Of a DNA stretch of 43,642 nt, positions 31,343 through 38,686 are shown piece after piece. This DNA is from a virus: IMG/VR virus record IMGVR_UViG_3300020202_000119, positions 1 through 43,642 of that record. One strand, written 5' to 3'. Positions within the stretch are counted from its first letter, which is position 1; the number at the start of each line of letters is the position of its first letter. A model generated the notes under the pieces. It had not been told where the DNA came from, searched no databases, and worked only from the letters and a program-made list of their open reading frames with translations. Position numbers and translations under genes: made by a program.

Positions 31343-31874
31343 CTTCTTCGCTCTTCAAGAACTCCTCGTCTAATTTTGCCCGAACGCGTAGGGCCGCCAT
31401 TTTTTCTTCATTGGTCATGGATTGTCTCACACGCTCAGAAGACGACGCTATAAGTTTTGTACTTCTGCTGATGAGAGATAGTATATTAACCAGCTTTGCG
31501 ATTTTAATGTCAAGAACCCCAAGGTGATGTTCGCATGCGCCAACCAACACAGATATTGGAGGTTCTTCGATTCCAGGATTGTCTTTAGTTACTGGTTCCT
31601 TATTTTCAATCAAGGGCTCTTTTCCTTCAGTTTCTACTTTTTTCAGGGCGCGAGGGGTTGGTGATTTTGCAAGCATATCGTCAATATCAAAACAGCCTAG
31701 TGCATCGGCTATTTTTTCTATAGAGCCCCAATCGTTTACACGGTCAGTATTCTTTAAGAACTGTTGGACATATCCGGGATCTAACTCAGCCTTCATGGAT
31801 AGCTGCCTCATTGTCCAGTCGTATGCCTCCAGAAATTCCCTTATTTTATTTTGTACTGCCCGCAAATCGTGCAT
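31323..31874 (-). CDS. CI-like repressor with XRE-type helix-turn-helix, no peptidase domain, 183 aa
   Basis: Residues 7-62 form a lambda-repressor-like helix-turn-helix (TMRQLSMKAELDPGYVQQFL, then IEKIADALG). The C-terminal half is a polar linker (Lys/Glu/Pro-rich) and a helical, probably coiled-coil, oligomerisation domain (about 110-180). There is no S24 peptidase motif, so classical RecA-driven self-cleavage is not expected. A strong ribosome site (AGGAGGG) precedes the ATG. It is transcribed away from the Cro-like gene and continues into int, so repressor and integrase are probably one lysogenic transcript. Confidence 0.8.
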   Translation of the reverse strand: MHDLRAVQNKIREFLEAYDWTMRQLSMKAELDPGYVQQFLKNTDRVNDWGSIEKIADALGCFDIDDMLAKSPTPRALKKVETEGKEPLIENKEPVTKDNPGIEEPPISVLVGACEHHLGVLDIKIAKLVNILSLISRSTKLIASSSERVRQSMTNEEKMAALRVRAKLDEEFLKSEEDAEKTL

Positions 31875-31913
31875 TGCACATTCCCTCCTATATAAATATA
31901 GAAATAATCAATA

Positions 31914-31942
31914 AAAGTATTGCACAATGATGTAAAAGTAAA
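31914..31942 (-). promoter_or_regulatory. Candidate promoter for repressor and integrase
   Basis: On the minus strand: TTTACT (31937-31942), 17-base spacer, TACTTT (31914-31919). The -10 is weak, as expected of a regulated maintenance promoter. An alternative TTTACA/TATTGA pair with the same spacing lies six bases downstream. Confidence 0.4.
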
Positions 31943-31944
31943 CA

Positions 31945-31966
31945 AAATTTTCAAAAAAGAAAATTT
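31945..31966. promoter_or_regulatory. Candidate operator in the divergent switch region
   Basis: AAATTTTC (31945-31952) and GAAAATTT (31959-31966) are 8-bp inverted arms around a six-base A-run. The site lies just upstream of the candidate repressor promoter, in a 230-base AT-rich region between the repressor and Cro-like genes. Related motifs of the TTTACNTC type recur (around 31931 inverted, and at 32065), so more than one operator class may exist. Confidence 0.4.
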
Positions 31967-32037
31967 GTGTAAATTGTGTACTCGTCGTGTTTTACGTTGC
32001 CATATTGAAAAATTCTATATCAAAATAAAATATCATC

Positions 32038-32066
32038 TTGTCAATTTGATTTTTAAACACTATATT
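32038..32066 (+). promoter_or_regulatory. Early rightward promoter for the Cro-like gene and replication operon
   Basis: TTGTCA (32038-32043), 17-base spacer, TATATT (32061-32066): a good sigma70 promoter 40 bases upstream of the Cro-like start. It is the only clear plus-strand promoter before the long early operon. Confidence 0.7.
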
Positions 32067-32106
32067 TACTTCACAATAAATTAAAACAAGTGCGTTGGAG
32101 GCCGGT

Positions 32107-32316
32107 ATGATTTCGGTTCGTTCCATTTTGCGTAAATTCAACGTAAAACAGGAAATAATTGCCGAGGCAATAGGGATTAGCCAGCCTCATCTATCTGCAA
32201 TCAAGAATGGAAAAGCCCGTTTAACGCTCAATGTCGCCAAGAAGTTGTCTAAGTTGGGAAAATATAGAGTGGTTATTAACCGCTCTGGAGAGATCTGCTT
32301 TGAGGAGAAAAAATGA
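32107..32316 (+). CDS. Cro-like helix-turn-helix regulator, 69 aa
   Basis: The ATG at 32107 follows TTGGAGG by five bases; a TTG twelve bases earlier lies within the ribosome site and is less likely. Residues 7-45 form a helix-turn-helix (NVKQEIIAEAIGISQPHLSA, then KNGKARL), and the C-terminus ends in a beta pair (KYRVVINRSGEICFEEKK). Position first in the early operon, divergent from a repressor, is that of Cro, which blocks repressor synthesis during lytic growth. Confidence 0.75.
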   Translation: MISVRSILRKFNVKQEIIAEAIGISQPHLSAIKNGKARLTLNVAKKLSKLGKYRVVINRSGEICFEEKK

Positions 32317-32555
32317 ATCTCGCACCACAGATCGGAATGAGATCAGTTTATTCGTGGAAAGAGGTTGCCTCTTTCTTGGGCATGAAAGAGGAGCAGGTAA
32401 GGTCCTTGGTAAGAACCAATCGTTTAATTAAACGCTATACAGGGATGTTCCCTTTCGCTCAAAAAGACGTCAATCAATTTTTGGTTCGATTCAATGCCGG
32501 CGAAATACAATTTGGTGTTCGCCGAAAGGGCAAGAGATTTCAGGAGGCACAATGA
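32313..32555 (+). CDS. Excisionase-like helix-turn-helix protein, 80 aa
   Basis: ATGA overlap with the Cro-like gene; ribosome site GAGGAG lies inside it. The protein has a MerR/Xis-type winged helix pattern (SWKEVASFLGMKEEQVRSLV, then RLIKRYTGMFPFAQKDVNQFL) and a basic tail (RRKGKRFQ). Such proteins bend DNA at attP to direct excision, or act as early regulators. Excisionase is the preferred guess because int lacks an obvious partner elsewhere. Confidence 0.55.
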   Translation: MNLAPQIGMRSVYSWKEVASFLGMKEEQVRSLVRTNRLIKRYTGMFPFAQKDVNQFLVRFNAGEIQFGVRRKGKRFQEAQ

Positions 32556-32788
32556 CAAATCAGGACATGTTTGAACAGCAAGCCGAGCTCTTGCTGAAAA
32601 CGCAGGATCAGCTGCTCGAGCAGATGAATATCTGCGACAAGCTGCGATGGAAGCTGGCGACGGCCATCGGTCAGCTGGCGCAACTTCGGGCTGAGAAGTG
32701 GGCGCTTCTGGAGGAGAACGAAAGGCTCGAGAGGCTGATTGACAACCACTGGCTGGCGGTCAAATCGGAGCTGCCAAATGGAATCTAG
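32552..32788 (+). CDS. Coiled-coil protein, 78 aa
   Basis: ATGA overlap with the previous gene; ribosome site AGGAGG. Nearly the whole product is one long helix with heptads (LLLKTQDQLLEQMNICDKL, LRAEKWALLEENERLERLI). No domain recognised. It overlaps the following small membrane protein gene by 11 bases. Confidence 0.6.
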   Translation: MTNQDMFEQQAELLLKTQDQLLEQMNICDKLRWKLATAIGQLAQLRAEKWALLEENERLERLIDNHWLAVKSELPNGI

Positions 32789-32906
32789 GGACAATGATGA
32801 ACGTCACTCGGTTTTATTCTCCGTCGTATTTTTGATTATCATATTCTGGATCACCCTGTTTCTCTGGGGCTGCGCTCGCAATCTAAGGGAACTTAACACA
32901 CTTTAA
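32778..32906 (+). CDS. Small single-span membrane protein, 42 aa
   Basis: An ATG inside the end of the coiled-coil gene opens a frame with a charged N-terminus (MESRDNDERH) and one long hydrophobic helix (VLFSVVFLIIIFWITLFLW, residues 12-30), then GCARNLRELNTL. LWGC resembles a lipobox but the helix is too far from the N-terminus for a usual signal peptide. In the early operon it may be a superinfection-exclusion or host-membrane factor (inference). No strong ribosome site; probably coupled. Confidence 0.5.
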   Translation: MESRDNDERHSVLFSVVFLIIIFWITLFLWGCARNLRELNTL

Positions 32907-32921
32907 ATTTGGAGGTGTACG

Positions 32922-33392
32922 TTGGCTTCTATCCTCGCAATAGATCCGGGGACAAACTGTGGCTGGGCATTAGATTTAGACGGCATAGTTCTCAGCGGAG
33001 TATGGAACTTGAAGGGGGGTCGCTATGAGGGTGGCGGGATGAGGTTTATACGGCTGCGCAAGTATTTGGCTGAGACATGTTTTTCTAGCAACGTCAACCA
33101 AATCTACTTCGAGGAGGTACGACGACACCTGGGGACGGATGCTGCGCACATCTACGGCGGAATCATCGCCACAATCACCGCATTCGCGGAACAAAATCAA
33201 ATCCCCTACGAGGGTATACCGGTGGCGACCGTAAAAAAATACGCAACTGGCAAAGGTAACGCAGACAAAAAAATGATGGTTGAGGCGGCGTGCAAGCGCT
33301 GGCCAGATCAATTTATTCAGGACGACAATCAGGCTGACGCGCTTTGGATTTTGGCAACTGGAATCTCACAGATGGAGGGAGCGAAAAAATGA
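32922..33392 (+). CDS. RuvC-like Holliday junction resolvase, 156 aa
   Basis: The fold is RNase H-like: ILAIDPGTNCGWALD (Asp 8), IYFEEV (Glu 64/65), KKYATGKGNADKKMM and DDNQADAL (Asp 135, Asp 139), the spacing of the four acidic residues of RuvC. Length is near RuvC. It probably resolves branched recombination or replication intermediates before packaging. The TTG start is supported by GGAGGTG at good spacing; the gene ends with an ATGA overlap to the RecT-like gene. Confidence 0.8.
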   Translation: MASILAIDPGTNCGWALDLDGIVLSGVWNLKGGRYEGGGMRFIRLRKYLAETCFSSNVNQIYFEEVRRHLGTDAAHIYGGIIATITAFAEQNQIPYEGIPVATVKKYATGKGNADKKMMVEAACKRWPDQFIQDDNQADALWILATGISQMEGAKK

Positions 33393-34285
33393 ACGAGCTG
33401 GCAGTACAGTCGAATCAGGTGTCGATCTACGATCGCATCCAAAACCCAATGGAAGCTATCAAACAAATGGGAGACTTCTTTGCCAAATCCGGCATGTTTG
33501 GCTGCGAGAAGGTAGAGCAGGGCATGGTCATCGCTATGGCCTGCATGTGTGAGCGCCGCAATCCAATCGAGATCAGTCGGATGTACCACATCATCGAGGG
33601 AAAATTATCGATGAAATCTGACGCGATGTTGGCTGGCTTCCGTGCGCGGGGCGGAAAGGTCAAGTGGATCAGAGCGGACCACGAGGCGGCTGTAGCGGTG
33701 TTCACGATCGACGGTAACGAGACTGAGATCAGCTACACCATTGAAGACGCCAAAATGGCCGGTCTATATCCGGGGAGGCCCAACAGTAATTGGGTCAAGA
33801 GACCAGATGCCATGCTGAGGGCAAGACTGGTCAGTAAAGCAGTACGAATGCTGACGCCGGAGGTGAATGCTGGAATGTACACTCCAGAAGAGGTGGAGGA
33901 TTTCGATAGGCCATCACTACCAGCGATTGTAACCACGACCATAACAGATGTTCCGGCTCCAAAAACGAATGAAAGAGAAGTGGAGAAAAAGCGCCGCTTC
34001 CCAGCACCTGAGGCACCGAAACCAGAGGTTGCCGTAACACTCCCAGAGCCATTGGTTGATACTAAATCTGATACCAGGGAGCTGCCTGCAGTAACGACAT
34101 CAAATCTAAATCAGCTCCAATCAGAAGTGGCAAAAGCGCTTGGTGACAAAGTAGATAAGGCGGTTCAGTACTTAAAGTCAAAATCATGGATACTTCCAGA
34201 CCAAGGCCTGAACGCACTGTCTGAGGAGCAGTGTTCGCGGATTTTGGCGAGGACTGGACCATTTTTAAGGGCGATTGAGCAATAA
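33389..34285 (+). CDS. recT: RecT-like single-strand annealing protein, 298 aa
   Basis: The N-terminal 170 residues have the RecT family pattern: MACMCERRNPIEISRMY, then KSDAMLAGFRARGGKVKW, YTIEDAKMAGL, a W-K/R-RPDAMLRARLVSKAVR segment and AGMYTPEEVED. RecT anneals complementary strands and works with an exonuclease; the nuclease here is the DUF2800 gene at 35582. Residues 175-240 are a Pro/Lys-rich linker, followed by a helical C-terminal domain (255-298) that may bind SSB. The ATGA start couples it to the resolvase. The gap after it is filled by a pentamer array. Confidence 0.75.
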   Translation: MNELAVQSNQVSIYDRIQNPMEAIKQMGDFFAKSGMFGCEKVEQGMVIAMACMCERRNPIEISRMYHIIEGKLSMKSDAMLAGFRARGGKVKWIRADHEAAVAVFTIDGNETEISYTIEDAKMAGLYPGRPNSNWVKRPDAMLRARLVSKAVRMLTPEVNAGMYTPEEVEDFDRPSLPAIVTTTITDVPAPKTNEREVEKKRRFPAPEAPKPEVAVTLPEPLVDTKSDTRELPAVTTSNLNQLQSEVAKALGDKVDKAVQYLKSKSWILPDQGLNALSEEQCSRILARTGPFLRAIEQ

Positions 34286-34291
34286 TTTCTA

Positions 34292-34376
34292 GGCGTGACG
34301 TGGCATGACTCGGCCTTGCGAGGCCTGGCAGGGCATGACTCGGCTTGGCATGGCACGGCGGGACAAGACAAGGAGA
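34292..34376 (+). repeat. Pentamer array 1: 17 units of G(G/A)CNN
   Basis: Starting at 34292 every fifth base begins a new unit of the form GGCNN or GACNN (one unit is TGCGA), in perfect register for 85 bases. The first units are GGCGT, GACGT, GGCAT, GACTC. The last unit, GGAGA, is the Shine-Dalgarno of the gene at 34382. The array fills the whole gap between the RecT-like gene and that gene. A 5-base period is incompatible with coding selection. Confidence 0.85.
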
Positions 34377-34381
34377 CTTTA

Positions 34382-34948
34382 ATGAAGACGGTAATTGCAA
34401 AACTTCGCGGCGTATCGCCGTACAGTCAAAGTAAACATTACGACAAAGAACAAGTGCCAATGCTCGAAAAAGAATCACACCATGCGTATGAGGCGCGGAC
34501 ATGGAAGAATAGGTTGCATATCAACGATTCTGGGAAAGTTTTCATTCCTCCCATGGCATTTAAGAATTGCATTTCTGAGGCAGCTCAATTCTTGGGGGAG
34601 AAAATACCTGGGAAGCGAAATGCAACATGGACGAAGCATTTCTTGGCAGGAATCTTGGTGTCTGAGCCTCTGATTTTAAAAATCAAAAGAGATGAGGTTG
34701 GTGGCGAATGGTTCTTTGTTCCTTCTGATGGAAAGAGGGGTGGAGGATCGAGAGTTAATAAGTGTTTTCCGGTTATTAAAGATTGGGATGGTGACGTTTT
34801 GTTTTACATTCTCGATCAGACTATTACCGAAGATGCATTCCGACATCACCTGGAAGAAGCGGGTAAGTTCATAGGTATCGGCCGATTCCGTCCACGCAAT
34901 GGTGGATTCTACGGAAGATTTGAGGTCGTAAATCTGAAATGGAACTAG
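34382..34948 (+). CDS. Conserved-looking phage protein of unknown function, 188 aa
   Basis: I place the start at ATG 34382, after AAGGAG; the frame remains open upstream through the pentamer array to a GTG at 34295, but that stretch is repeat DNA. Features: GVSPYSQSKHY near the start, FIPPMAFKNCISEAAQFLG (about 54-72), GKRGGGSRVNKCFP, and a Gly/Arg-rich C-terminus GIGRFRPRNGGFYGRFEV. I recall relatives in other phages next to recombination genes, without known function. The Gly-rich end recalls RAMP-type RNA-binding folds, but this is weak. Confidence 0.7.
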   Translation: MKTVIAKLRGVSPYSQSKHYDKEQVPMLEKESHHAYEARTWKNRLHINDSGKVFIPPMAFKNCISEAAQFLGEKIPGKRNATWTKHFLAGILVSEPLILKIKRDEVGGEWFFVPSDGKRGGGSRVNKCFPVIKDWDGDVLFYILDQTITEDAFRHHLEEAGKFIGIGRFRPRNGGFYGRFEVVNLKWN

Positions 34949-34952
34949 TTTT

Positions 34953-35027
34953 AGCGCGGCGCGGCTTGGCTTGGCTTGACGAGACCGGGCCAGGCGCGGC
35001 AAGGCAAGGCTTGGCGAGACGAGGGCA
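34953..35027 (+). repeat. Pentamer array 2: 15 units of G(G/A)CNN
   Basis: From 34953 to 35027 fifteen pentamers follow in perfect register, including three consecutive GGCTT and two GGCAA units. It begins five bases after the upstream stop and ends at the ribosome site (GAGGG) of the gene at 35034. Only the first unit (AGCGC) and the last (GGGCA) deviate from G(G/A)CNN. Confidence 0.85.
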
Positions 35028-35033
35028 ATTTAA

Positions 35034-35522
35034 ATGGAAGAGAAAAAGTCAATTTTTGAGATTTCACCCGACACGCAGCTTCTTATAGCGAGACTTGAGA
35101 AGATGCAAAAGGGAGAATGTGTTCAGTACGACGAATTGAGCAAGATAATAGGTAGGAATGTACAGATGAATCGCAGTTCGCTTTTATCTGCCAGGAGAAT
35201 ACTGCAGCGACAGGGGATGGTTTTTGACGCTGTTTCAGGGGTAGGCATTAAGCGTCTGGATGATATTGGCATTGTCAAGGCCTCGCAGGGTCACGTTTTT
35301 AGAGCTTATCAGGCTGCAAGGCGGGGCGCTCAGAAACTATCTTGTGTAGATTATGATACATTGAATAACGAAGATAAAATTACACACAATACATCTGCAT
35401 CGATACTGGGTGCAATTGCGTTGGTTGCAAAACCATCAAACACAAAAAAGTTGCTTAAAGCAGTTCAGGAAGCGCGCGAAACGCTACCAACAGCCAAGAC
35501 TCTTGAGCTATTTTCAAAGTAG
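35034..35522 (+). CDS. Hypothetical recombination-module protein, 162 aa
   Basis: Starts after pentamer array 2 with GAGGG. The N-terminal 75 residues look like a winged helix (TQLLIARLEKMQKGECVQYD, SSLLSARRILQRQGMVFDAV). The C-terminal half is helical with Lys/Ala-rich segments. No family recognised. Flanked by arrays on both sides, it belongs with the RecT-like and nuclease genes; a regulator of the module is possible. Confidence 0.65.
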   Translation: MEEKKSIFEISPDTQLLIARLEKMQKGECVQYDELSKIIGRNVQMNRSSLLSARRILQRQGMVFDAVSGVGIKRLDDIGIVKASQGHVFRAYQAARRGAQKLSCVDYDTLNNEDKITHNTSASILGAIALVAKPSNTKKLLKAVQEARETLPTAKTLELFSK

Positions 35523-35525
35523 CTA

Positions 35526-35575
35526 GGCATGACTGGACGAAGCGCGGCATGGCTTGGCAAGACGAGACAAGGAAT
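35526..35575 (+). repeat. Pentamer array 3: 10 units of G(G/A)CNN
   Basis: Ten pentamers in register from 35526 to 35575 (GGCAT, GACTG, GACGA, AGCGC, GGCAT, GGCTT, GGCAA, then GACGA, GACAA, GGAAT). It begins four bases after the upstream stop; the last two units contain AAGGA, the ribosome site of the nuclease gene at 35582. Confidence 0.8.
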
Positions 35576-35581
35576 TCAACC

Positions 35582-36634
35582 ATGAGTCATCACCCATTTT
35601 CCCCATCAAATCACCCGGCTTGGCGTCGGTGTGTATGTTACGACGGCACAGAAGCAGGAGAGGCCGCTGAGCGTGGTACCATCCAGCATAAGGCACTAGA
35701 GAGTTTGTTGGTTGGTAGGCTTGGACAACCAATAATGCCACTCGGTATCACGGATGATGAGCTGGAGATGGTGGCGTGGGCAGAAGATTTTATCAAAAAA
35801 ACTGCCAATGGTGGAAAGGTGTTCCCGGAGAGACGTGTAGTTTACTATGAGGATCTCGACGATTTCGAACCACTATATGAGGGTACCGCGGATGCCATAG
35901 TAATCAATGCGGCGGGAGAACCGACCTGCCTCTTCGACTACAAATCTGGTGCCGATCACGATTACTATCCCCAAATGGCCGCTTATGCAGCAGCGGTCTG
36001 TCAGATGTTTAGGGTTAGATACATTAATGTGTACGTTTTATTTGGTTTGACGAGGACCCATCAATACTATCACTTTGATGCGAAGGAAGCTGCCGAATAT
36101 GCAAAAGAAACAATCAAGCAAAGAAAAGCAAAAGACAAAAAACCAACGCCGTGCTCGTACTGTAAATGGTGCAGGCATGCAGCAACTTGCCCAGCTCTTG
36201 CAGAGCGCGCCATCGCAGTTTCACAGGGCCATCCAGATTGGCGATTGTCCACCTACGACCCCGGAAAAATAACCGATGGTTCCGAGATGGCCAAGGCTCT
36301 TAAACTTTCGCGGTTTATGAAGGCTTGGTGCGAATCCGTAGACCATCACGCCAGGGAGATGGCTGTCAAAAACGGGGAGGTGATACCTGGATTTTCTGTT
36401 GCCAAGCGGGCTGGAGCTAGGGAGGTGACGGTACCAACGAAGGCGTACGAACTGTGTGGGCTACCGCTTGATAGATTTTTGAGTTGCTGCACGGCGAAGG
36501 TGACGGCTCTTGAGAAGCTGGTTGGAGCCAAAAAGTTCAAAGAAATAGAGAGTGAATTTGTGAAACGCAAATCAGACCAATACTACCTCGTAGAGGAGAA
36601 GGAGAAGGGCAATGCCGAAAATAACGTACAATGA
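35582..36634 (+). CDS. DUF2800-like PD-(D/E)XK exonuclease, 350 aa
   Basis: Start at ATG 35582 with AAGGA; an ATG at 35549 lies inside the array. Nuclease signature: AERGTIQHK (His 36), EGTADA (Asp 104), FDYKSG (Asp 119, Lys 121) and QMAAYA. Cysteines 191, 194, 197 and 203 (CSYCKWCRHAATC) together with Cys 17/19 recall the Fe-S cluster of AddB/Cas4-type nucleases. It should resect double-stranded ends to give single strands for the RecT-like protein. The C-terminal half includes a helical region with no assigned role. Overlaps the next gene by 23 bases. Confidence 0.8.
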   Translation: MSHHPFSPSNHPAWRRCVCYDGTEAGEAAERGTIQHKALESLLVGRLGQPIMPLGITDDELEMVAWAEDFIKKTANGGKVFPERRVVYYEDLDDFEPLYEGTADAIVINAAGEPTCLFDYKSGADHDYYPQMAAYAAAVCQMFRVRYINVYVLFGLTRTHQYYHFDAKEAAEYAKETIKQRKAKDKKPTPCSYCKWCRHAATCPALAERAIAVSQGHPDWRLSTYDPGKITDGSEMAKALKLSRFMKAWCESVDHHAREMAVKNGEVIPGFSVAKRAGAREVTVPTKAYELCGLPLDRFLSCCTAKVTALEKLVGAKKFKEIESEFVKRKSDQYYLVEEKEKGNAENNVQ

Positions 36635-37079
36635 TCGAGAGGATACATTTGTGCCAGTACCAGCGGGAGACTACATCCTTGGAGTGGAGGCTGCAGAAAT
36701 AAAATTTTCAAAATCGTCTGGAAATGAGCAGGTTGAAGTTAAATGTCGAATTTTGACCGTAAGGCCAGATGGATCTGTGTCGCATGGACCTTTGGTATTC
36801 GACTACCTCCTCTTCGACGAAAAAATGGGGTGGAAATTCGATATGTTTATGAAGGCTATCCGCAAGGCGCCGAAGAAGGGAACTGAAATAGAAGTTAATG
36901 AGCAATGGCTAAAAGATACAGTCGTTGGGTCACTTGGTTGGGCAGCGATATCTATAGATGAACATAACGGGAAGAAGAGGAATAAAATTGTGAGGTGGAT
37001 CACATCTGGCAAAGACAATCCATACGATTGTATCACATTTGAGCTACCGAAAACTAAAAAAGAGGAGTTGCCGTTTTAG
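36612..37079 (+). CDS. Putative single-stranded DNA-binding protein (DUF669-like), 155 aa
   Basis: The protein is beta-rich and follows a recombination nuclease: an OB-like pattern with VPVPAGDYILGVEAAEIKF, NEQVEVKCRILTV and FDYLLFD, then helix and AAISIDEHNGKKRNKIVRW, ending in an acidic tip KKEELPF as in SSB-type tails. These features fit DUF669-type phage ssDNA-binding proteins. Ribosome site GGAG lies before the ATG. Confidence 0.65.
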   Translation: MPKITYNDREDTFVPVPAGDYILGVEAAEIKFSKSSGNEQVEVKCRILTVRPDGSVSHGPLVFDYLLFDEKMGWKFDMFMKAIRKAPKKGTEIEVNEQWLKDTVVGSLGWAAISIDEHNGKKRNKIVRWITSGKDNPYDCITFELPKTKKEELPF

Positions 37080-37084
37080 TCAAA

Positions 37085-38686
37085 ATGAATCTCTTTTCGG
37101 ATACACATACCCCAACTCTTCAGCTGCGTCCGTATCAGCAGCAGGCAGTAGACGCAGTCTTCAAATCGTTCGAAGAGTTTAATAGAGTTCTGTTGGTTGC
37201 CCCCACGGGTAGCGGAAAGACGATAATGTTCTCATCTATAGCAAAAAGAATGTTGCCGAGGCGAACACTGATTCTGGCACATCGGGAGGAGTTAATTGAG
37301 CAAGCTATTGATAAAATCTACACCAGCACGGGCATCGAGGCGGGGAAGGAGAAGGCTGAAGCCTACGCTTCTCTCAGCGATAGAGTCGTTGTCGGGAGCG
37401 TGCAAAGCCTTGTCCGATCAAAACGGCGGGAAAGATGGCCGCAAAATCACTTCGATCTCATTGTCGTGGACGAATGCCACCATGCCATGGCAGAATCCTA
37501 TACCCATACTCTCGATTACTTTCGAAGCGCAAAGGTCCTCGGAGTTACTGCCACTCCTGACCGGGGTGACCGGAGGAATTTATCCAAAATATTTGAAACG
37601 CTCGCATATGAAATCAGTCTCATCGATTTAATCAAAGAGGGGTACCTCTCGAAGATCACCATTAAAACGATACCAATCAATATCGATATACGTAACGTTA
37701 ACACTGTCGCAGGAGACTACGATGCCAAAGAGCTCGACCAAACAATTTCAGCGTATCTGCACGAAATCGCACTGGCCATCAAAAATCACGCATCCTTCCG
37801 AAAAGTGCTTGTGTTCCTGCCCCTCGTGCAGACTAGCAAAACGTTTGTATCTATTTGCGAGCGCGTGGGCTTGGAAGCATCGCACGTTGATGGTGCAAGT
37901 GGAGATCGGCAAGATATTCTGCGAGCGTTCCAGGAAAACAAAATAGATGTGCTATGCAATGCGATGTTGCTGACGGAGGGGTTCGACTGTCCCGACATTG
38001 ACTGCGTTGTTGTTTTGCGACCAACCAAGGTGAGATCATTGTACGCTCAGATGATTGGTCGTGGTACCCGTGTGGCAAAAGGCAAGAAGGATCTGCTGAT
38101 ATTAGACTTCATCTGGCTTCACGAGCGCCATGATTTAATTAAACCCGCAAGCCTCATTGCGAGGACAGACAGAATTTCGAACAAGATGGCTGCCATTGCT
38201 GGGGACGGCAAGGAGCATGATTTGCAGGAATTGCAGGCACGGGCTGTTGGCGAGATTGAAGAGGAGATCGAGACCGAGAATGACGCCAAAAAAGCTCGTG
38301 AGGAAAAGCTCAAGGAAGCTCTCAGGGAGAACAGGCATAAACGTTCGAGGATGGTCGATGCTATTGAGTTCTTCACGTCTCTCCATGAAGTTGAAAATGC
38401 AGAGTACGAGCCCGAATTTGCATGGCAACGACAGCGGCCAAGTGACAAACAGATGGCTGCTCTGATTAAGTTTGGTATCAATCCAGAATCAATCACATGT
38501 AAAGGGCAGGCATCTGCAATACTCGATAGATTGTTTTTGCGTAGTAGGGAGAAGCTTGCTACGCCGAAGCAGCTTAGGTTACTGAGAAAGTTTCGTTACG
38601 AGAATCCGGAGAGAGCGACATTCGAACAGGCCAGTAAGTTCTTGGATGAGAAGTTACGAAAGCCGGTGTTTGGAGGTGTAAAATGA
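37085..38686 (+). CDS. SF2 DEAD/DEAH-box helicase, 533 aa
   Basis: All helicase motifs are visible: Q-motif-like LRPYQQQAVD (15-24), Walker A APTGSGKT (39-46), Ia LILAHREEL, Walker B VVDECHHA (128-135), III VTATP (154-158), IV VLVFLPLVQT, V TEGFDCPDIDCVV, VI QMIGRGTR. The C-terminal 170 residues (Glu/Lys-rich coiled coil then QLRLLRKFRYENPERA) are typical of phage UvsW/RAD25-like enzymes. It may remodel replication or recombination intermediates, and may be the only helicase in the window. Ends with ATGA overlap. Confidence 0.88.
   Translation: MNLFSDTHTPTLQLRPYQQQAVDAVFKSFEEFNRVLLVAPTGSGKTIMFSSIAKRMLPRRTLILAHREELIEQAIDKIYTSTGIEAGKEKAEAYASLSDRVVVGSVQSLVRSKRRERWPQNHFDLIVVDECHHAMAESYTHTLDYFRSAKVLGVTATPDRGDRRNLSKIFETLAYEISLIDLIKEGYLSKITIKTIPINIDIRNVNTVAGDYDAKELDQTISAYLHEIALAIKNHASFRKVLVFLPLVQTSKTFVSICERVGLEASHVDGASGDRQDILRAFQENKIDVLCNAMLLTEGFDCPDIDCVVVLRPTKVRSLYAQMIGRGTRVAKGKKDLLILDFIWLHERHDLIKPASLIARTDRISNKMAAIAGDGKEHDLQELQARAVGEIEEEIETENDAKKAREEKLKEALRENRHKRSRMVDAIEFFTSLHEVENAEYEPEFAWQRQRPSDKQMAALIKFGINPESITCKGQASAILDRLFLRSREKLATPKQLRLLRKFRYENPERATFEQASKFLDEKLRKPVFGGVK

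Noticed and set aside
34295-34381. N-terminal extension of the 188-aa protein through pentamer array 1
   Set aside because: It would translate repeat DNA with a 5-base period; a good ribosome site and ATG follow at 34382.
34292-35575. Pentamer arrays considered as CRISPR array or transposon ends
   Set aside because: Units are 5 bases without spacers, no cas genes are present, and there are no inverted ends or transposase.
35549-35581. Nuclease start at ATG 35549
   Set aside because: The codons lie inside pentamer array 3; ATG 35582 has the proper ribosome site.
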